Assembly (NCBI GenBank): GCA_030544235.1
Contig: CM060477.1
Coordinates: 10,085,934 to 10,149,933, forward strand
Length of the DNA: 64,000 nt
Direction: 5' to 3'
Source: Lepturacanthus savala
Lineage: Eukaryota; Chordata; Actinopteri; Scombriformes; Trichiuridae
Shown here: piece by piece, positions 13,244 through 26,358 of the stretch
How the letters are laid out: each line of letters opens with the position of its first letter
Numbering within the stretch: the stretch's first letter is position 1
Notes under the pieces: generated by a model
Told to the model about the DNA's origin: nothing
Databases searched by the model: none
The model's input: the letters and a program-made list of their open reading frames with translations, nothing else
Position numbers and translations under genes: made by a program

Positions 13244-13244
<1 letters not shown>
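9462..13244. other. Intergenic, no gene recognised; short (CATA)n and (GT)n runs
   Basis: There is a (CATA)n run at about 9655-9690 and a (GT)n run at 10002-10021. Poly-T tracts lie near 11051 and 12391. A GC-richer patch at 11740-12150 contains a 95-residue open frame (11673-11960) with no recognisable domain and no splice support, so I do not call it a gene. The rest shows nothing identifiable. Confidence 0.45.
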
Positions 13245-13331
<87 letters not shown>

Positions 13332-13470
13332 CATCCATCCATCCATCCATCCATCCATCCATCCATCCATCCATCCATCCATCCATCCATCCATCCATCC
13401 ATCCATCCATCCATCCATCCATCCATCCATCCATCCATCCATCCATCCATCCATCCATCCATCCATCCAT
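13245..13470. repeat. Compound tetranucleotide microsatellite (ATCT)n(ATCC)n
   Basis: About 21 uninterrupted ATCT units (13245-13330) switch sharply to 35 CCAT/ATCC units (13331-13470). The phase is kept, as expected from a T-to-C change spreading by slippage. The repeated open frames across it (IYLS, then IHPS) are not genes. Confidence 0.97.
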
Positions 13471-14340
13471 AGGCACACATTCCACAGTCCTCCTTTTAAG
13501 CAAAGATAATGTTTATTTTAAGATTATAAGAGGCTTCATCAGTCTGATTTAGTCAGATATAATATCTTTTTAGTGAAGTTTCTCTTTTTTTGTGTCAACA
13601 GGCTGTTTTTTGTTAAGAAGAAGAAGGAAAGAAGAGGGAATTCGGCACTAAAACCTCGTCTTTCAATCGGATTCATTTCTTTCTGTTGTCCACTGGCAAC
13701 AATTTTGAACTGTATTAATGCAGTTTTTTTTATAGTCCGGGCCAAATACGTCAAACAGACAAACATATCAGTCGCTTTCTTTCTACAAAACGTTTCTAAT
13801 AGCTTTTCGGCCTTGTTGCCAACATGCGTATGATTTATCAAGCCGGTTGCGGTCACTGAGATGGCCATGGGAAATCTCATCAGCCCATCTTCTGTGTAGC
13901 CATAAACCCCCACCAAAATGATTTGATTCTGTGTGTGACATTACAAATGATCTCATAAACTTTTGAGACACGTGTGTGTATAATTGAAACATCATTGACG
14001 CTGAAACACAGCTAACAGTTTTGTGGCACATTTCATACTTGTGACTCTTGAAATGTGCAAAACACGTGTCTCAAACAAATTTGTGAATCACTGAAATCAT
14101 TTGTGAATCATTTGTGACCATTTAGGCCATGTCCTCCTGCAGAGACGGCACGATAATAGAGACCACACTCTTCCTTCTCATCCTAGATAATAAAATATTT
14201 ATTTTGGCAGCTGCTCAGTTGCCTGTTTTCTAGATCAAAGTTGTATATTCTTTATATATATTATTACTTTTTAAAGCAGCACACATGGGCCAAATTATCA
14301 TCGTGAGGGTGGACTTAAAAGCAGATACTTAAGCTATACA
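13471..14340. other. Intergenic, nothing recognised
   Basis: No exon, transposon end or tandem repeat could be supported. Open frames on both strands are short and have no recognisable family. Confidence 0.5.
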
Positions 14341-14344
14341 GAAT

Positions 14345-15170
14345 AAAGGAGCTCAATAAACTGACAATAGACATAGATAATAATTTCACTTCTAAATTGC
14401 ATTTAAATGTAGGGCAATAACAAAAAAAGCTTGGCTATATTAGAAAGTGACATGTTGGTAATCACTAGCCTGGGTATGCCCATCCAAATTCATTTCGCTC
14501 TACAACTTGGACTCCAAGGACCCAATTTTTCCTTTAGCAAGGGAGCCAATCACAGAACGGGGGAAGGTGCAGCACTTTTATTTTGAAAAATAAGCAACTT
14601 TTAGCGCTAAACTACTTCATCAGGTATTGGGTACGTCATTGTACGAGTACATCCTGCGTTGGATGTTTGATATTATTGGTTCTAAGCTATGTACAGAGCC
14701 ATTTGATAGACATTTGTAGCACTCAATAAACAGCTCTGGGCCTTCATAAACCATGGCTCCATTATGAACAATTGAACAGATGGTTCCCAAACGTAATATC
14801 AACCTACATTGACATGAGGTGTGGTGTTAGCCAGGCTAGGTAAACACTATTTGCACGGTTTGATGGAGAGCTAACTGCTAACATGCTAATAATCCAGGAG
14901 CGTATCTATGTTCCCAGGGTCCAATTTTCTTGGGCCAGATATTCCCAGGTGCTATATTCCCAGATCCCATGGTCCCAGGTCTTTATGTTCCCACAATCCT
15001 CTTCTCAGGGCCCAACGTTGTCGGCTCTTATGATCTCCACTTTAATATTCTGCTAACACACTTTATACAAACTCAATAAACTGACAACAGAAAATAACAT
15101 TTCACTTTTTAAATGTAGGGCAACAACAATAAAGGCTTGGCCACATTAAAAAGCAGCATGCCAGCATTCA
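14345..15170. repeat. Degenerate direct duplication (two copies)
   Basis: Positions 14345-14465 and 15066-15170 share a diverged sequence. Common blocks are CTCAATAAACTGACAA, AAATGTAGGGCAA, and CTTGGC followed by ACATTA-type sequence. Both are followed at a distance by GCTAACATGCTAA-type text (14877 and 15198). The two copies probably belong to one dispersed repeat family. Confidence 0.55.
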
Positions 15171-16060
15171 CTGCTTGCAGAGCGAGATGGTGAGCTCTCC
15201 GCTAACATGCTAACAAGCCAGGCACAGTGTGTTGTTGTTGGGTCAAATTTGACTTGTTTCAAGTTGAAATATTTCAACATTATTTCCACTTAGTTTTTAT
15301 TGGAACAAGTCTTCAAAACAACCCTATAAACACATCTAAACTAATAGTTTCCATTCAGTTTTGAAGGTCTCTAAAACAGATCGTTACATCTCTGGTGTTA
15401 CGGGTCAAATCTGAAAATATTAAAGAGTGTGGGTGGTTCAGTAGATTATTTAAAACTGACTCAAACTTTTGTTTGGGTTGGGTTTAATTCACAAAGCTGT
15501 CCGGAATGTTTTACTGCTGTATTCCACCAAAAACTTTGTTCTAGTGGGTCAGATTTTACCACATTTTTCATGATGTGATGATTTGGTTTTGATGCGATCT
15601 ACAACACCCCCTAACCTTTTAACCCTAACCCTAAACAGAACTTAAATAGATATTTAAACCGTGGTGCCATGCTTGTTTTTATATCAATTAGAAGACAGAT
15701 ATGAAGTGTGAGGGTTCAAAAACATGTACATGTCATAGCATAATGCTAACCTAAGGAAGCATTATGCTTTGACCAATGTTGGGTCCATCACTCCAACTGT
15801 TTGGTTAGTTCCCTTAAGTGTAGACCTGTTATACTAAGAGCTGGGAAACAGAAAATCCCTTTTGATGAGTCCCCACAATATTTCATGTCATATTACACCA
15901 ACACAGAGTTGGGGAACATCAGGTTCACATTATAAACTCAAGATGTTGGGAACATAGGACCCTCGGACAGCATACATGTAGGTTTTGGGGAACATATAAT
16001 CCTGCAACATAGGGATGACAACAACGGGGTAAGCTCCAAGCTGGGAACATGCTAGCGCTA
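14890..16060. repeat. Fold-back block built from TATGTTCCCAGG-type units
   Basis: From 14905 to 15010 there are four or five imperfect units of the type TATGTTCCCAGGGTCC. From 15840 to 16050 similar units occur in reverse complement (GGGAACATAGGACCCT at 15958 and others). The two arms enclose about 0.8 kb, giving a large inverted structure like a fold-back or non-autonomous DNA element. I could not define exact termini. Two perfect CCCTAA units near 15618-15634 are too few to be an internal telomeric array. Confidence 0.45.
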
Positions 16061-19000
16061 AACAGTCACAATAGCTTCCTTAGGTTCTCTCTCTTTTCTC
16101 TGCACTGGTCTGTTTAATGTCCTCTGGCATTTTTTTCTAAGGACTGGACATCATTTCGGTCAATAAACTTATTGGGGGAGACAAATAGTTCTTAGAGAAC
16201 TACTACAAAGGGGAATTAAATAAAAGTGGATGTTGCAACACAGCTAATAAGTTTCAAGAGCTTTCTTCATTTTGGACTCTCTTTCGGGCTCTACTTTTCT
16301 TCAAAGGACCCGCTCTCAAGATGGCTCTGTATTTGTGAAAAGCCCAAAATTCATGCTTCACAGTTCACCGAAGTTGAAACGTGACGAGAAAAATCTGCGC
16401 GGATGATCCGTCCTCTCTCCTCTGTGAACATGTGGAAAATCACAGAATTCAGGTCCAGGTGACGATGACAAGTTCCTTGTGACGTGGTTGTGAAACACAA
16501 CCACGGAACGTCTTGTTCGTTCCAATCTTACGCACGCATGCCTAGATGTCACATAGTAGTAATTATAGCAATAATTTTCAATTGTCTCCTTGTTGTAATT
16601 GATACGACTGGAGGCTGGGATCCCATTTCCTGTTCACTCCGAAACACCATAAAGAAGAAGGTAATAACCTCGGGCCTGATCCTGCTCTGTTCTCTTTCTC
16701 CACCTGCCTTTCCTTTTGATCCTCCTCGATTTTTTTTTCTTTTTTTTTTTTGCGCGCCTGTCTCTGCATAATAACTTTTAATGTGTGTTTGCTATTATCA
16801 GATTATTATCCCGCTGAGTGCCTGTGCGCGATCCTTGGGCTGAGCTTCAGCTGCCGGGGAGCTCTCCTCAAGCCGACGCTGAGAGAGAAAGCATATGCTT
16901 TGCTGCATGCGATTAAAACCGAGGGCTGATAACTTTCGCACCCCGTATTCGGGAAAACTTTGAAGTGCCTCCCACATCTGTATGAAAAGCAGAGATACCA
17001 GACAGCAAGAGAGCGATGAGTGAAAGCTGCGGCAACGAAAATGAGACAATGGCTGGACCAGTGTCTACCAAATTCCAATTTCCAGGGCTGTGGGCTTGAA
17101 GTGTTTGATTAATTTAGAGTCGAGAGAATGACAGAATGAGGTAAAAACCCTTGGATATGTCATTGAGAACAACCTCCTATTCTCAGCTCTTTACTCATAC
17201 AGTATCTCACTCTCCTTGGGTATTCACCCCCCCCCCTGATTAGTCATGCCCCATCACCAGATCCAGCGAATGCTGAAGGTCAAAATAGCCAGGGTGCCAT
17301 ATGGATCGGGCTGCAGCGCGCCTGAAAAGCTACACGGCCTTTTCTGTCGGGTGTCCAGGATCCAGTTGCTGAACTCACTGGATGGTTTAAAGGCGAGGGA
17401 GCTCTTCCCAGATGTTGTTCCCCCAAGGAGCAATTGATACTAACACACTTTTCCTGCAGAGAAACATTGCTGACGTGTGATCTCAAACCTTGAGAGAGAA
17501 AGAGACCGAGGGAAAGGATAAATAGAGGGGGAGAAGCGAGATTGCATCAGCTCAGTTTGTTTGTAAATGTTTGAGAGGGTGAGAGCTTTGCAAATGGACT
17601 TTCCCTTGGGAGAGTAAACGGTATAGTTTTGTATTGGATTACAGCGGAAAGCGCGTGTTCCTGTGCCGGCCTGCATCCGAAAACAGCGCAGAATATGAGT
17701 CACAGTGTATGAGGAACAGAAGAAAAAACCTTAACCGCTCTCTGAGGAACGCGTTCGGTATTAGATGTGCAGACACCAGTGTATTCTTTAGAAAATGCCT
17801 CACTATCACTGTGCGGAAAAAGCACTCAGACATGGATCAATTAATGTAGCTGCTGCCACCAGCTGGGAGCCAGTTCTTTGAAATAACTGGAGTACTTACA
17901 CAATTATCTATGGCTACATGATTCCTAGATGACATTATTTGTTCTCCAAAGAACAATCAATCAAGGAAAGCTAACCTTAAATTTCCCCTTTGATGCCAAG
18001 AACCCAGTGAACGGACATTATTTTCAGATAAGAGTGACGTCACCAACCACTGACGCGCTATAGGCCTCTATATGCTGCATCATGGTTGTTTCATAATCTG
18101 CCTGTTGTTTACAGTAAACCTTTCAATCGTGAGAAGAAATTGATCCTTTTCATTCGAAAATGTATTTACTGAGTACCGTGTTACACTGTAAGTATATTAT
18201 CTGGTTATGGTATGTGACACGGGAAGACACACACAATTCCCAGCATCCTCTTTTTTTTTTTTTTTTTCCCTCCTCTTGGGTTTTCTCCCTAGTCACGTGG
18301 CCGGGGGTGTGCTGAATTCCCGTTAAATCGGCCCGTCCCGGTGACAGCACGGGAGAACCTGACCTCACAGCAGGAAACAGGATACACTCACAAACGCCTC
18401 ACAAATATAATATGTGAAAGCAACTATTTATTACTCTGTAACAGAATCGTGCACATAAAAGTTTGCCTGTGAAAGTCACATATTATTTTCATTTTCAATT
18501 CTGAAACATGCCCCGCACATAAATTGAAATAATTTTGGTAAATCCCTTTACTTTTCCCTCTAATCAAGTCCGCTAGCACCATCAAGATGAAAATTTGTTC
18601 AAAACTTTTGTCTAATGACATTCTTTGTAGCCTCAGCTGTAGTTCGTGTTCATTTGTATTAGAAAAGCTGGTGACTAGGCATCAAAGGCCTTCAAAGTAG
18701 CCCCTAGAATTACTTAAGACATTTTAAGCATAGCCTTTGTAACATATGTAATTACAATTGACCAATACTGAGTTAGCCAAAACCAAATATACCCCTTTTA
18801 TGTTTCCAGAGAAACAGGAATAAAGAAATTGCATAAAAGGAACAAAAAAAAACAATAGTTAAGAGTATTAAAAAAAATGTGAAGGGAATATAATACATTA
18901 TATTAGAGAGGAAAATGTGAAGAAATAGCAAACAAGATGGCTTCTCTTTTCTATTGTTTTTATTAAATTCAGTTTATACTCAGTTAATTCAGTTAATACT

Positions 19001-20104
19001 CGATGTTACGTCAAAATAAATATAAGCAGAATCAAATGATATTGAATTGTCAATGTCAAAAATCAACACTGGTTCAATTTCAAAAATTGAAAGTTTACCC
19101 TTTAATGCATTCACAGTTAACCTACCGTATGTATAAGAACCGTTTTGTCAAATTTGCAACCAAGCAAATATTGACACAAAACCCTTTATTTACTCAGATT
19201 GTTGAAGAATTACTGCCAGTGTTGGTTGTGTATTTCTTAGAGTTATTATATGTAACTATATAGTTTGAAATTTGTTCATCTTAACCCGAGGTGCTAAAAA
19301 ACAAACAGGTTTTAGCTGCTCTATATTCCAGCATATATAGATACTGTATGTTAGCCTACATCTGTGACCTGCGAGGGCACGAGCTTTCTGGGAATTTGTT
19401 TTACATCGTGTTATATATGGTGTTTTATGAGCTGTAACATAAGAGCAAAGTACACATAACATAGTAAGATACAAGCAGTTGTAAAGAGGCAGAAGGTGGA
19501 AGTCATAAAGAAAGACAGCTTGAAACTAATCTGTGAAATATAGCATAGGTGTTGCAGCTAAACTACTTTCATTCATTTTAAAAGTCTTTAAATAAACGTC
19601 TGTTAATCGCATGTTCGTAAATGGCTTATTTGCCTCTTTTGAGAGGATTGTTCAGAAACTTTACATCTTCAAATGTCAGTCAATTCTCTTCACAGCCCTC
19701 AGACACACTCCTAGACTCCATCAATGATATCATCCAGAAAAGGAAAGATCAGTGACATAAATTCTTTATTAGTGAGAAAAAGTATTACAGGTCTAACTCC
19801 GTTAAAGGTCAGTGGGAGGGGGATCTGGCTATAGAAACTACACATTACATTTGGTCAAAGATGGTGGAGGATATTGAATATATTGCATATATATACATGT
19901 ATGTATGAAACATACTGTTGTGCAGTAATTATCCAAATTCTCATCCAATGAAGAATGTCTGGCCTGATCCAATCAGAACCACTCTAATTACCAATTGTTT
20001 GCCAATATCTGACATGCTTTCTAATACTGAGTAATTATCATTTATTTTTAGTCATTAGTCATGTATTTATTTATTTATTATAATTGTGTCTTAAGTTTTT
20101 TAAC
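16061..20104. other. Intergenic, no gene recognised
   Basis: There are poly-pyrimidine and poly-T tracts (for example 16731-16751 and 18251-18267). A less AT-rich section at 16.4-17.9 kb has several short open frames on both strands without recognisable domains. It could include conserved non-coding DNA, but that needs other genomes to judge. Confidence 0.4.
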
Positions 20105-20170
20105 AGTGCTGTAAGTGATGTGATGGAGCTAATCCCAAAGGGATTAATAAAGTCATATCTGACCTAATCT
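20105..20170 (+). mobile_element. LINE 3' end fragment
   Basis: A short segment with AATCCCAAAGGGATTAATAAAGTC resembles the conserved 3' terminus of fish non-LTR retrotransposons that end in a small hairpin followed by AATAAAGT. The inverted pair ATCCC/GGGAT is visible. Only the tail is present. Confidence 0.5.
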
Positions 20171-21379
20171 AATATGAAATCCTTGGAACAATCTACTGAT
20201 AACTTCATGGCTAAGTGATGCTTCTGGTATATATGTATGTAATGTAACTAGGAGCGTCCTGATACGTCCTAATGTTCACATTTCTCTGCTTCCAACCTTA
20301 ATAATTGTACTATTCTACACCCCTCACAATTTATTGTGGTTTATTTATGCATGCAATTATTATCATTTTACATTTTTATGGGATCTTTTTATTTGTTTAT
20401 TTATCTTCCTTGCATGTTATCACTGGGGCGTGGGGGGATTTCTAGTAATAAACTTTGCTATAAAAACAAAAAAAGAGACAAATTATATCCACAAACAACT
20501 GAAAATTTATGCATCACAAATATACATTTAGCGTTTCCCTTTCACTTTCTGGCTCCCAGCCGTCACAGCAACTCCTGACCCGTTCCCTTCATATTTCCTT
20601 CTCCCACACATCCTCGGGTTGTAAATTTCCACGAGGATCTTCACGTAAGGAACGATTTCTCTCTTTTTTTTTTATTTCTGTTCTGGTGCCACGTGATTTC
20701 CCTCGCGATAAATTTACCTGCGAAACGTACTGTGTTTAATAAAGCACGTTAAAAATACACGTAGGGAAGAAATGCAAAGCTCTAAACAAGAAGGGAGCGG
20801 TCGCACCTTGTAAAAGTCACATCATGTTTGCAGATGATAATCCAGATGATGTCTTTTTGCATGGTTAGAATCTTTTAAGAAATGACTACTGTAATGTAAA
20901 AATGATCCTGCACCAGCATCTTCAAAGTGCCCTTAGATTTTTATAATGCCAACAGCGCGATAGTTACTATGTTACTGTTTTATCGCTATCACACTAATCC
21001 TCAGATCTGTGCCTGGGTTTAAGATGCATACCATGTAGCCTTTGTTCCTTGTCAACACCCTATCTTTCTCCCTCTGTTTCCTATCTCTCTTTACTGTCTA
21101 TCAAACAAAGTCAAAAAGCTGCCATAAAAAAATGTTCAGATTATGTGTTTACAATGGTTCGAGTGGTCTTTTTCATGTGGCCTTACTTAAAGATAATTAT
21201 ATGCAGAGTCTACCTCCTCGGGTTTTCCCCGACAGCTGATTCCGATCTGGAGGGAAGAGTAGAACCCGTCAACTTGAAAAGCCGAGTCCGGCATATTGTT
21301 GTTTAGGCCAAGTTTCTGTCAGGAGAAAAAAAAAATACAAGAGTTCCACATCTCCCGATGAACGCTCTCAGATGGTTCA
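20171..21379. other. Intergenic, nothing recognised
   Basis: AT-rich sequence with short open frames that have no similarity I recognise and no transposon ends. Confidence 0.45.
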
Positions 21380-21600
21380 GATCCATTTTTCGGTATCCGG
21401 CGAACGGACGCTGACCAGAAGGAGCGGTGGAAGAGCCGCTGGCCCGGTGGCGTCGGCGATCGGCGTTGGCGACGCCACTCGGCTGCTGCGAGGTTTGGTG
21501 TCCTCAGGAGCTGCTCGTCTGTCTGCTGGAGCGCTGCTCTAAAGCGGCGGTGGGAGTGAGGCGGGCGACTTGTTAATAATGTTCAGAAGTTCGGTTGGGC
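21380..21600. other. CpG-dense block, possible promoter or regulatory region
   Basis: Within mostly AT-rich DNA this stretch is strongly GC-rich and full of CpG (for example GGCGTCGGCGATCGGCG near 21450). Read on the minus strand it leads into a short ATG frame beginning near 21388 (MDLNHLRAFIG...), which ends after 27 codons. No splice donor of good quality follows. It could be a promoter of a non-coding transcript or an enhancer; this is inferred from composition only. Confidence 0.35.
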
Positions 21601-21867
21601 TGCACCTTCTTTGGCCTAGTTGCGCTGGTTTTGTTATCTGCAAACTGGCTCGCGTTGCAAATTTACATAAAGTCTGGAATTTTTAGTGAGGGAAGAGTAG
21701 ATAATGTCATTTTAAGGATTTTAAAGCGGTAAATACTATCGTTTAGAGCATTTATTTGCAGAAAATGACAATTGGTCCAAAGAACTAAAAAGATCCAATG
21801 TTTTCAGACCTTAAACAATGCAAAGAAACAAGAACAAATTCATTTTAATAGAACATAATACTAATGT

Positions 21868-22231
21868 GGGCGACACGGTGGCGCAGGGGTTAGCGCTGTT
21901 GCCTCACAGCAAGAAGGTCGCAGGTTCAGGCCTCCTTGGTCCTGGGTCTGGGACCTTTCTGTGTGGAGTTTGCATGTTCTCCCCGTGTCTGTGTGGGTTT
22001 TCACCAGGTACTCCGGCTTCCTCCCACAGTCCAAAAACATGCTGAGGTTAATTGGCGTCTCTAAATTGCCCGTAGGTGTGAGTGTGTGAGTGAATGGTGT
22101 GTGTGCCCCACGATTGGCTGGCGACCATCTGGGGTGTATCCCTGCCTCTCGCCGTAACGCGCTGGGATTGGCTCCAGCAGACCATGTGACCCTAATGAGG
22201 AATAAGCAGGTATAGAAAATGACTGACTGAC
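21868..22231 (+). mobile_element. tRNA-like SINE copy 2 (plus orientation, complete)
   Basis: This is the best complete copy. The head GGGCGACACGGTGGCGCAGG holds an A-box-like TGGCGCAGGGG and a B-box-like GGTTCAGGCC about 40 bases later, so it is probably tRNA-derived and transcribed by RNA polymerase III. The body carries CTTTCTGTGTGGAGTTTGC and ACATGCTGAGGTTAATTGG, and the tail is (GACT)n. Perfect 12-base target duplications (TAATACTAATGT) lie at 21856-21867 and 22232-22243. Confidence 0.9.
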
Positions 22232-22243
22232 TAATACTAATGT

Positions 22244-25200
22244 TTACGCCTATGAAGAGTTCAGGAATCAATATTTGGTGCAATAATCCTTATTTTAATC
22301 ACAGTCATGCGTCTTGGCATGCATTCACAGGTTTTTACCATTGTGCTTGGGCGACTTTATTCCACTCCTGGTTCCTCTTTAAGGAGAATGAAGTGTGCAT
22401 GTGTTGGAATTCAACAGAAGCTGGAATAGAATGGCTGGAATACATGTAGAGCTGCTGATTTCAGAAAAAAAAATGCAATGGTCTTTTATGTTTTTTTCCA
22501 GAACTGTGTATATATAGGACATGATCTGCAAACATTGAGATAAAATGCAGGACAGAGAAGGCAATAGGAAATAAGGGGGGGAAAATGCATCACATGCCAC
22601 AAAGGACAACAAACATGGACTTGACTGAGGTTGGTCAGTGTTGTAAGCCACAAAGACACCAAGTCGCCCCTGCAGGACACATTTAACACACACAAAGTTA
22701 GGATTGTGTTCACAGTTTTAAAACCAATTAACCTTGTCTTTAAATGAAATATGCCAGAAAAAAAAGACACAGAATCACCCATGTACACTGCAAACCCAGT
22801 AATATCTGACCTGGATCCATATTAGTCTCAACATCCAACTTGTTAGGTGACCTTATTCAACATGTTCCTGATTTATGTGCTCCTTTATTATCCTTTTAAG
22901 CTTTACCTTGTCGGAATGATCTGAATTATGATATAAACTTGTTCTTTCTCAGATATTTACCAGTCCCTTGGTCACCTCACTGAAGAGTTGGAAAAATAAA
23001 CTTTTAACTCCTCTTGTCATGGCGCGTGAACACACACACACACACACACACACAAAACCTTTGTGGTCACAAATGTTTTCTTACAGAGGCGTGTATAGGG
23101 TGCACGGGGTGTAGAGAGTGGGAGGTTCCTCTGCTCTTTTTTCAAGAAGATTCATGAGATACGAATCCTCTCATAAATATCGCAGCCCCGTTCACTCCTC
23201 TGTATCAAAGGACATCGCTGCGGTGTAGGTGTTCTGCTTGGCACTTGAAAGGCTAAATGGAGACACACTTAAGCCAAAATAATTATACAAGGGAGTCGAC
23301 CAAAGACGCGCATTGACATTTTGGAATTTAGGGAGTAGAAGGAATCTTTATTTGCTTAAGTTGCAGAGGAAGTGAAATTGCGCCGTGGCGTTTCGCTCTG
23401 AGACTCGAGCGTCTTCGTCCAGCGCGGAACAGATGTTTCTTAACATGAACAAGACGTCCGGATACTCGACCCCCCCCCCCAAAAAAAACCAAAAAAAACC
23501 CCTGATATGCTCGAATGTAAATGCGACCACTCGAGATGTGATTTGAAGAGGTTTGAGCCTCAAAATCGCTTCTGCTACCAGCGCTCTGCTGGAATTAGGC
23601 TCAGTTACGCTCCGGTTTGTGTTTGCTGCCTTGTCTAACACTTGGTGGTGATTGAAGATGGCAGTTTGTAATGTGTGTGAGTCTTTAGGAAAACTTGGCT
23701 GTCTTTGGCGCTGGTAATTTGAGATGTAACATCAGAACTGATATATTGCACAGTCCGAATTTAAATCTCTCAAAGCTGTCATCACCGAGAGCAATAACAG
23801 TTAAAAACATATGCCAGTGTACACACAGGGTAATGCCTGTCTTGGCACGGCTCTCTGGGAAACTAACAGGTACTTTTCGTAGGGCCGCTCTTAATACCGG
23901 CGCACTCCAAACAAATATACGGCCGTTTTAAGACACCAGTAATTCAATTATTATATTAAAACAACATTCAGAATAATCACAAAGGCTGCCGCATGCGTAA
24001 CCGCTGCAGGAAAAGGAAATTGAATGTGACTTTTCAGCGCCTCGTTGTGCAATATTAATACAAGAAATCCAGCATGTGTTTAGTGATCAATGGCGAGTTG
24101 ACGTGTCTCGCCACGAGTCGCCGCGAGTCGCCAGGACGACTGAGTCACCGGTTCAGAATCTCTAATAAGATCTCCTTTGGGTAATGAGAGGGATGGCTTC
24201 GTTTCACGGTTTGCATCACATTCATTCTCATGAAAGCGTACCGTTTAATAGGCAGCGCCTCTCATTGCGGAACAGCGTTGCCAGAATGCCTTTTTTTATG
24301 GCTTCTGTGGAAAAATACAGTAACATGTAATATTGACACATGTTATATCGGGTTACACTTTTCTGGACAGGACAGGAAGTAGAGAGCTGCTTCAAAGACG
24401 ATAAACTATAATGCCTGAACAACCATTTCCTTATCCAAGCTAATACATTCATCAGAACATTTACCACCCATGATGGAAACTGGGACGTAAGTAAACTTTG
24501 ACCTTTATCTGGCTCTGTCTCGGGAAATATAAACAGAGGGATTACGTTTTTTTTTTAAGGCTGATAGATTGCATTTTGTCACTGGCCAGCGAAAATGTGA
24601 CTAAATCCTAAAACCCTTCCCATGCAATATGCAGCTCTTTTCCCGGAAGAGTGTTTGAATGCAGGCCAGAGTCGTTTACCGCTGAATTCTGCTCTGGCAA
24701 TTCCCCACCTAAAGACGGGGTAATAATACAGGGAATTCGCAGAGAAGGGGTAATGTTTGGATGCAAACAGGAACATTGTTCGCGTGTGAAATGTCACACA
24801 TCGGTGTGTTTTCATTGACCCTTGGCTACACGCGCTACCTGCGATGTCATGTCATGTGTGAACAGGCACAAGAAGACAGAAATGATCTAAAATGGAGTTG
24901 TACATGGTGAAATTTTACTGGTTGGTGCCTGGAAAGTGTTCCAGTAGTTTACTGGGAACAATGTGTGAAAGGGGTTTAAAAATGACAGACACACACACAC
25001 ACAACAGCAGAGTTACTGCAGTACAAACCTCAGAAGCTGTCAAACTCGATTAGGCATCATGGGCAAAAAAACAGGGGCCACTTGGCGACGTTAACGGGCT
25101 CTGCCCAGCATCAACATCACAGCCACCAACACCTTCGGTGTGGGAAACAAGTACTCACCAAAAATGACATCTACGTGGTTATTTTCCAACGCCATGGCAT

Positions 25201-26358
25201 CGGCTCGCGCTCCCAAATCTCTTGTTCATGCCTCAGACGAACATTTATTCTTACTGAGACAGTCTGTCTGCCGTTGCGTTAGAAAACAATGCGCAAACAG
25301 CATGGCAAAACTTCTTTTTGTTCACCCCGTGAGTTTCAAAGCGTCGGCGTATTTGTTGCTAAATCTCCCGCTGCGTTTCATAAATCAGTTTGAATTGTTC
25401 GAGCCAGGCCCGTCTTAATACTGGTAGAAAGGATCCGCAAGCTCGGGATTTTAAGAGCCTTACTAAAATGTTTTCTTTATTTTGGCAGGTATAGAGCCTG
25501 TAGTATAATTACCCAACGTTCCAAAGGAAATGAGATCCTCTTAGTTTGGTTTTGGTTTATTGCCATTTTCATCCATTACTTAAAGTCCCCCTCCAGTCAA
25601 AAATGTGTTTTTCCTCAGTTGGATGTGTGAGTTTGACACTAGAGGGCTGTTTTCGCATTTATCTGCTGAGGGGGGCTTATGAATCGAAAAGGCGTGCACC
25701 TACGGTTATGATTTGTGACATCACAGCTAGTTTGGAGCCAGTTGTGGTTCAATAGGTAACTTACACAAGTGTGAGGTGGAAAGGCCAGCGCGCAATGTAC
25801 ATTTGATCCCTGGCTGGCCCGAGGAGGTGTCGCACTTGACCTGGCTTCTCACAGGGGAGCATACTGTAACTCTTATGATTCATGTGATACCAGATAAACA
25901 TGGGAACAGCCTCCAAATACTGCACCAAATAAAACATCCAGGCGCTCGTTTTCCAGTTTGGACAGCAGCAAAAGACACTCACATACTTCCAGCTTCATAT
26001 GTAGTGGTGCAATGTGTTATGTTTGTATTTAATTGCCATTTCTGCATTTATTTCATGCAATGCATTGTGGGATTGTTGCCCCACTTTCCTTTTGCACTGT
26101 TGCACGTATTCTGCTGCCCATTTAACCCGTTGTTGGGTCGTGTATAATAAAATATCAGAGTTTATAAAAAACACTGCAATATGCTATGGAATCCCCACAA
26201 GTGCAAGGCCAATGACATGTTTCTTTATTTATTGATGAACATTTCACTTCAGGAAGTCATTTGTTACAAGAAGATGAATTATGCAACACAACAAGAAAGT
26301 AATAAGAAATGCATGACCCAAAGCACAAATACTCTATATATTTCTGAGTGTTATGTTG
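22244..26358. other. Intergenic, no gene recognised; (CA)n at 23029-23055
   Basis: A (CA)n microsatellite lies at 23029-23055 and a C10A8 run near 23471. A segment at 25580-25800 (starting AAAGTCCCCCTCCAGTCAA) looks like the end of a dispersed fish repeat but is not delimited. Several open frames of 70-120 residues have no identifiable domain and no splice support. Confidence 0.4.

Noticed and set aside
13245..13470. CRISPR-like regular repeats
   Set aside because: There are no spacers; it is a pure microsatellite in a vertebrate genome.
13184..13552. 122-residue frame rich in IYLS and IHPS repeats
   Set aside because: It is a translation of the tetranucleotide microsatellite.
15617..15635. 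Telomere-like CCCTAA repeats
   Set aside because: Only two perfect units occur, which is too few for an interstitial telomeric array.
22032..22283. Open frames of 100-210 residues with repeated text such as LNLRPSCCEATALTPAPPC and GNLESPINLSMFLDCGRKPE (also at 6744-7343, 26348-26722, 30191-30412, 32019-32384, 44738-45364)
   Set aside because: They are antisense or incidental translations of the six SINE copies; their similarity to one another comes from the repeat, not from a protein family.
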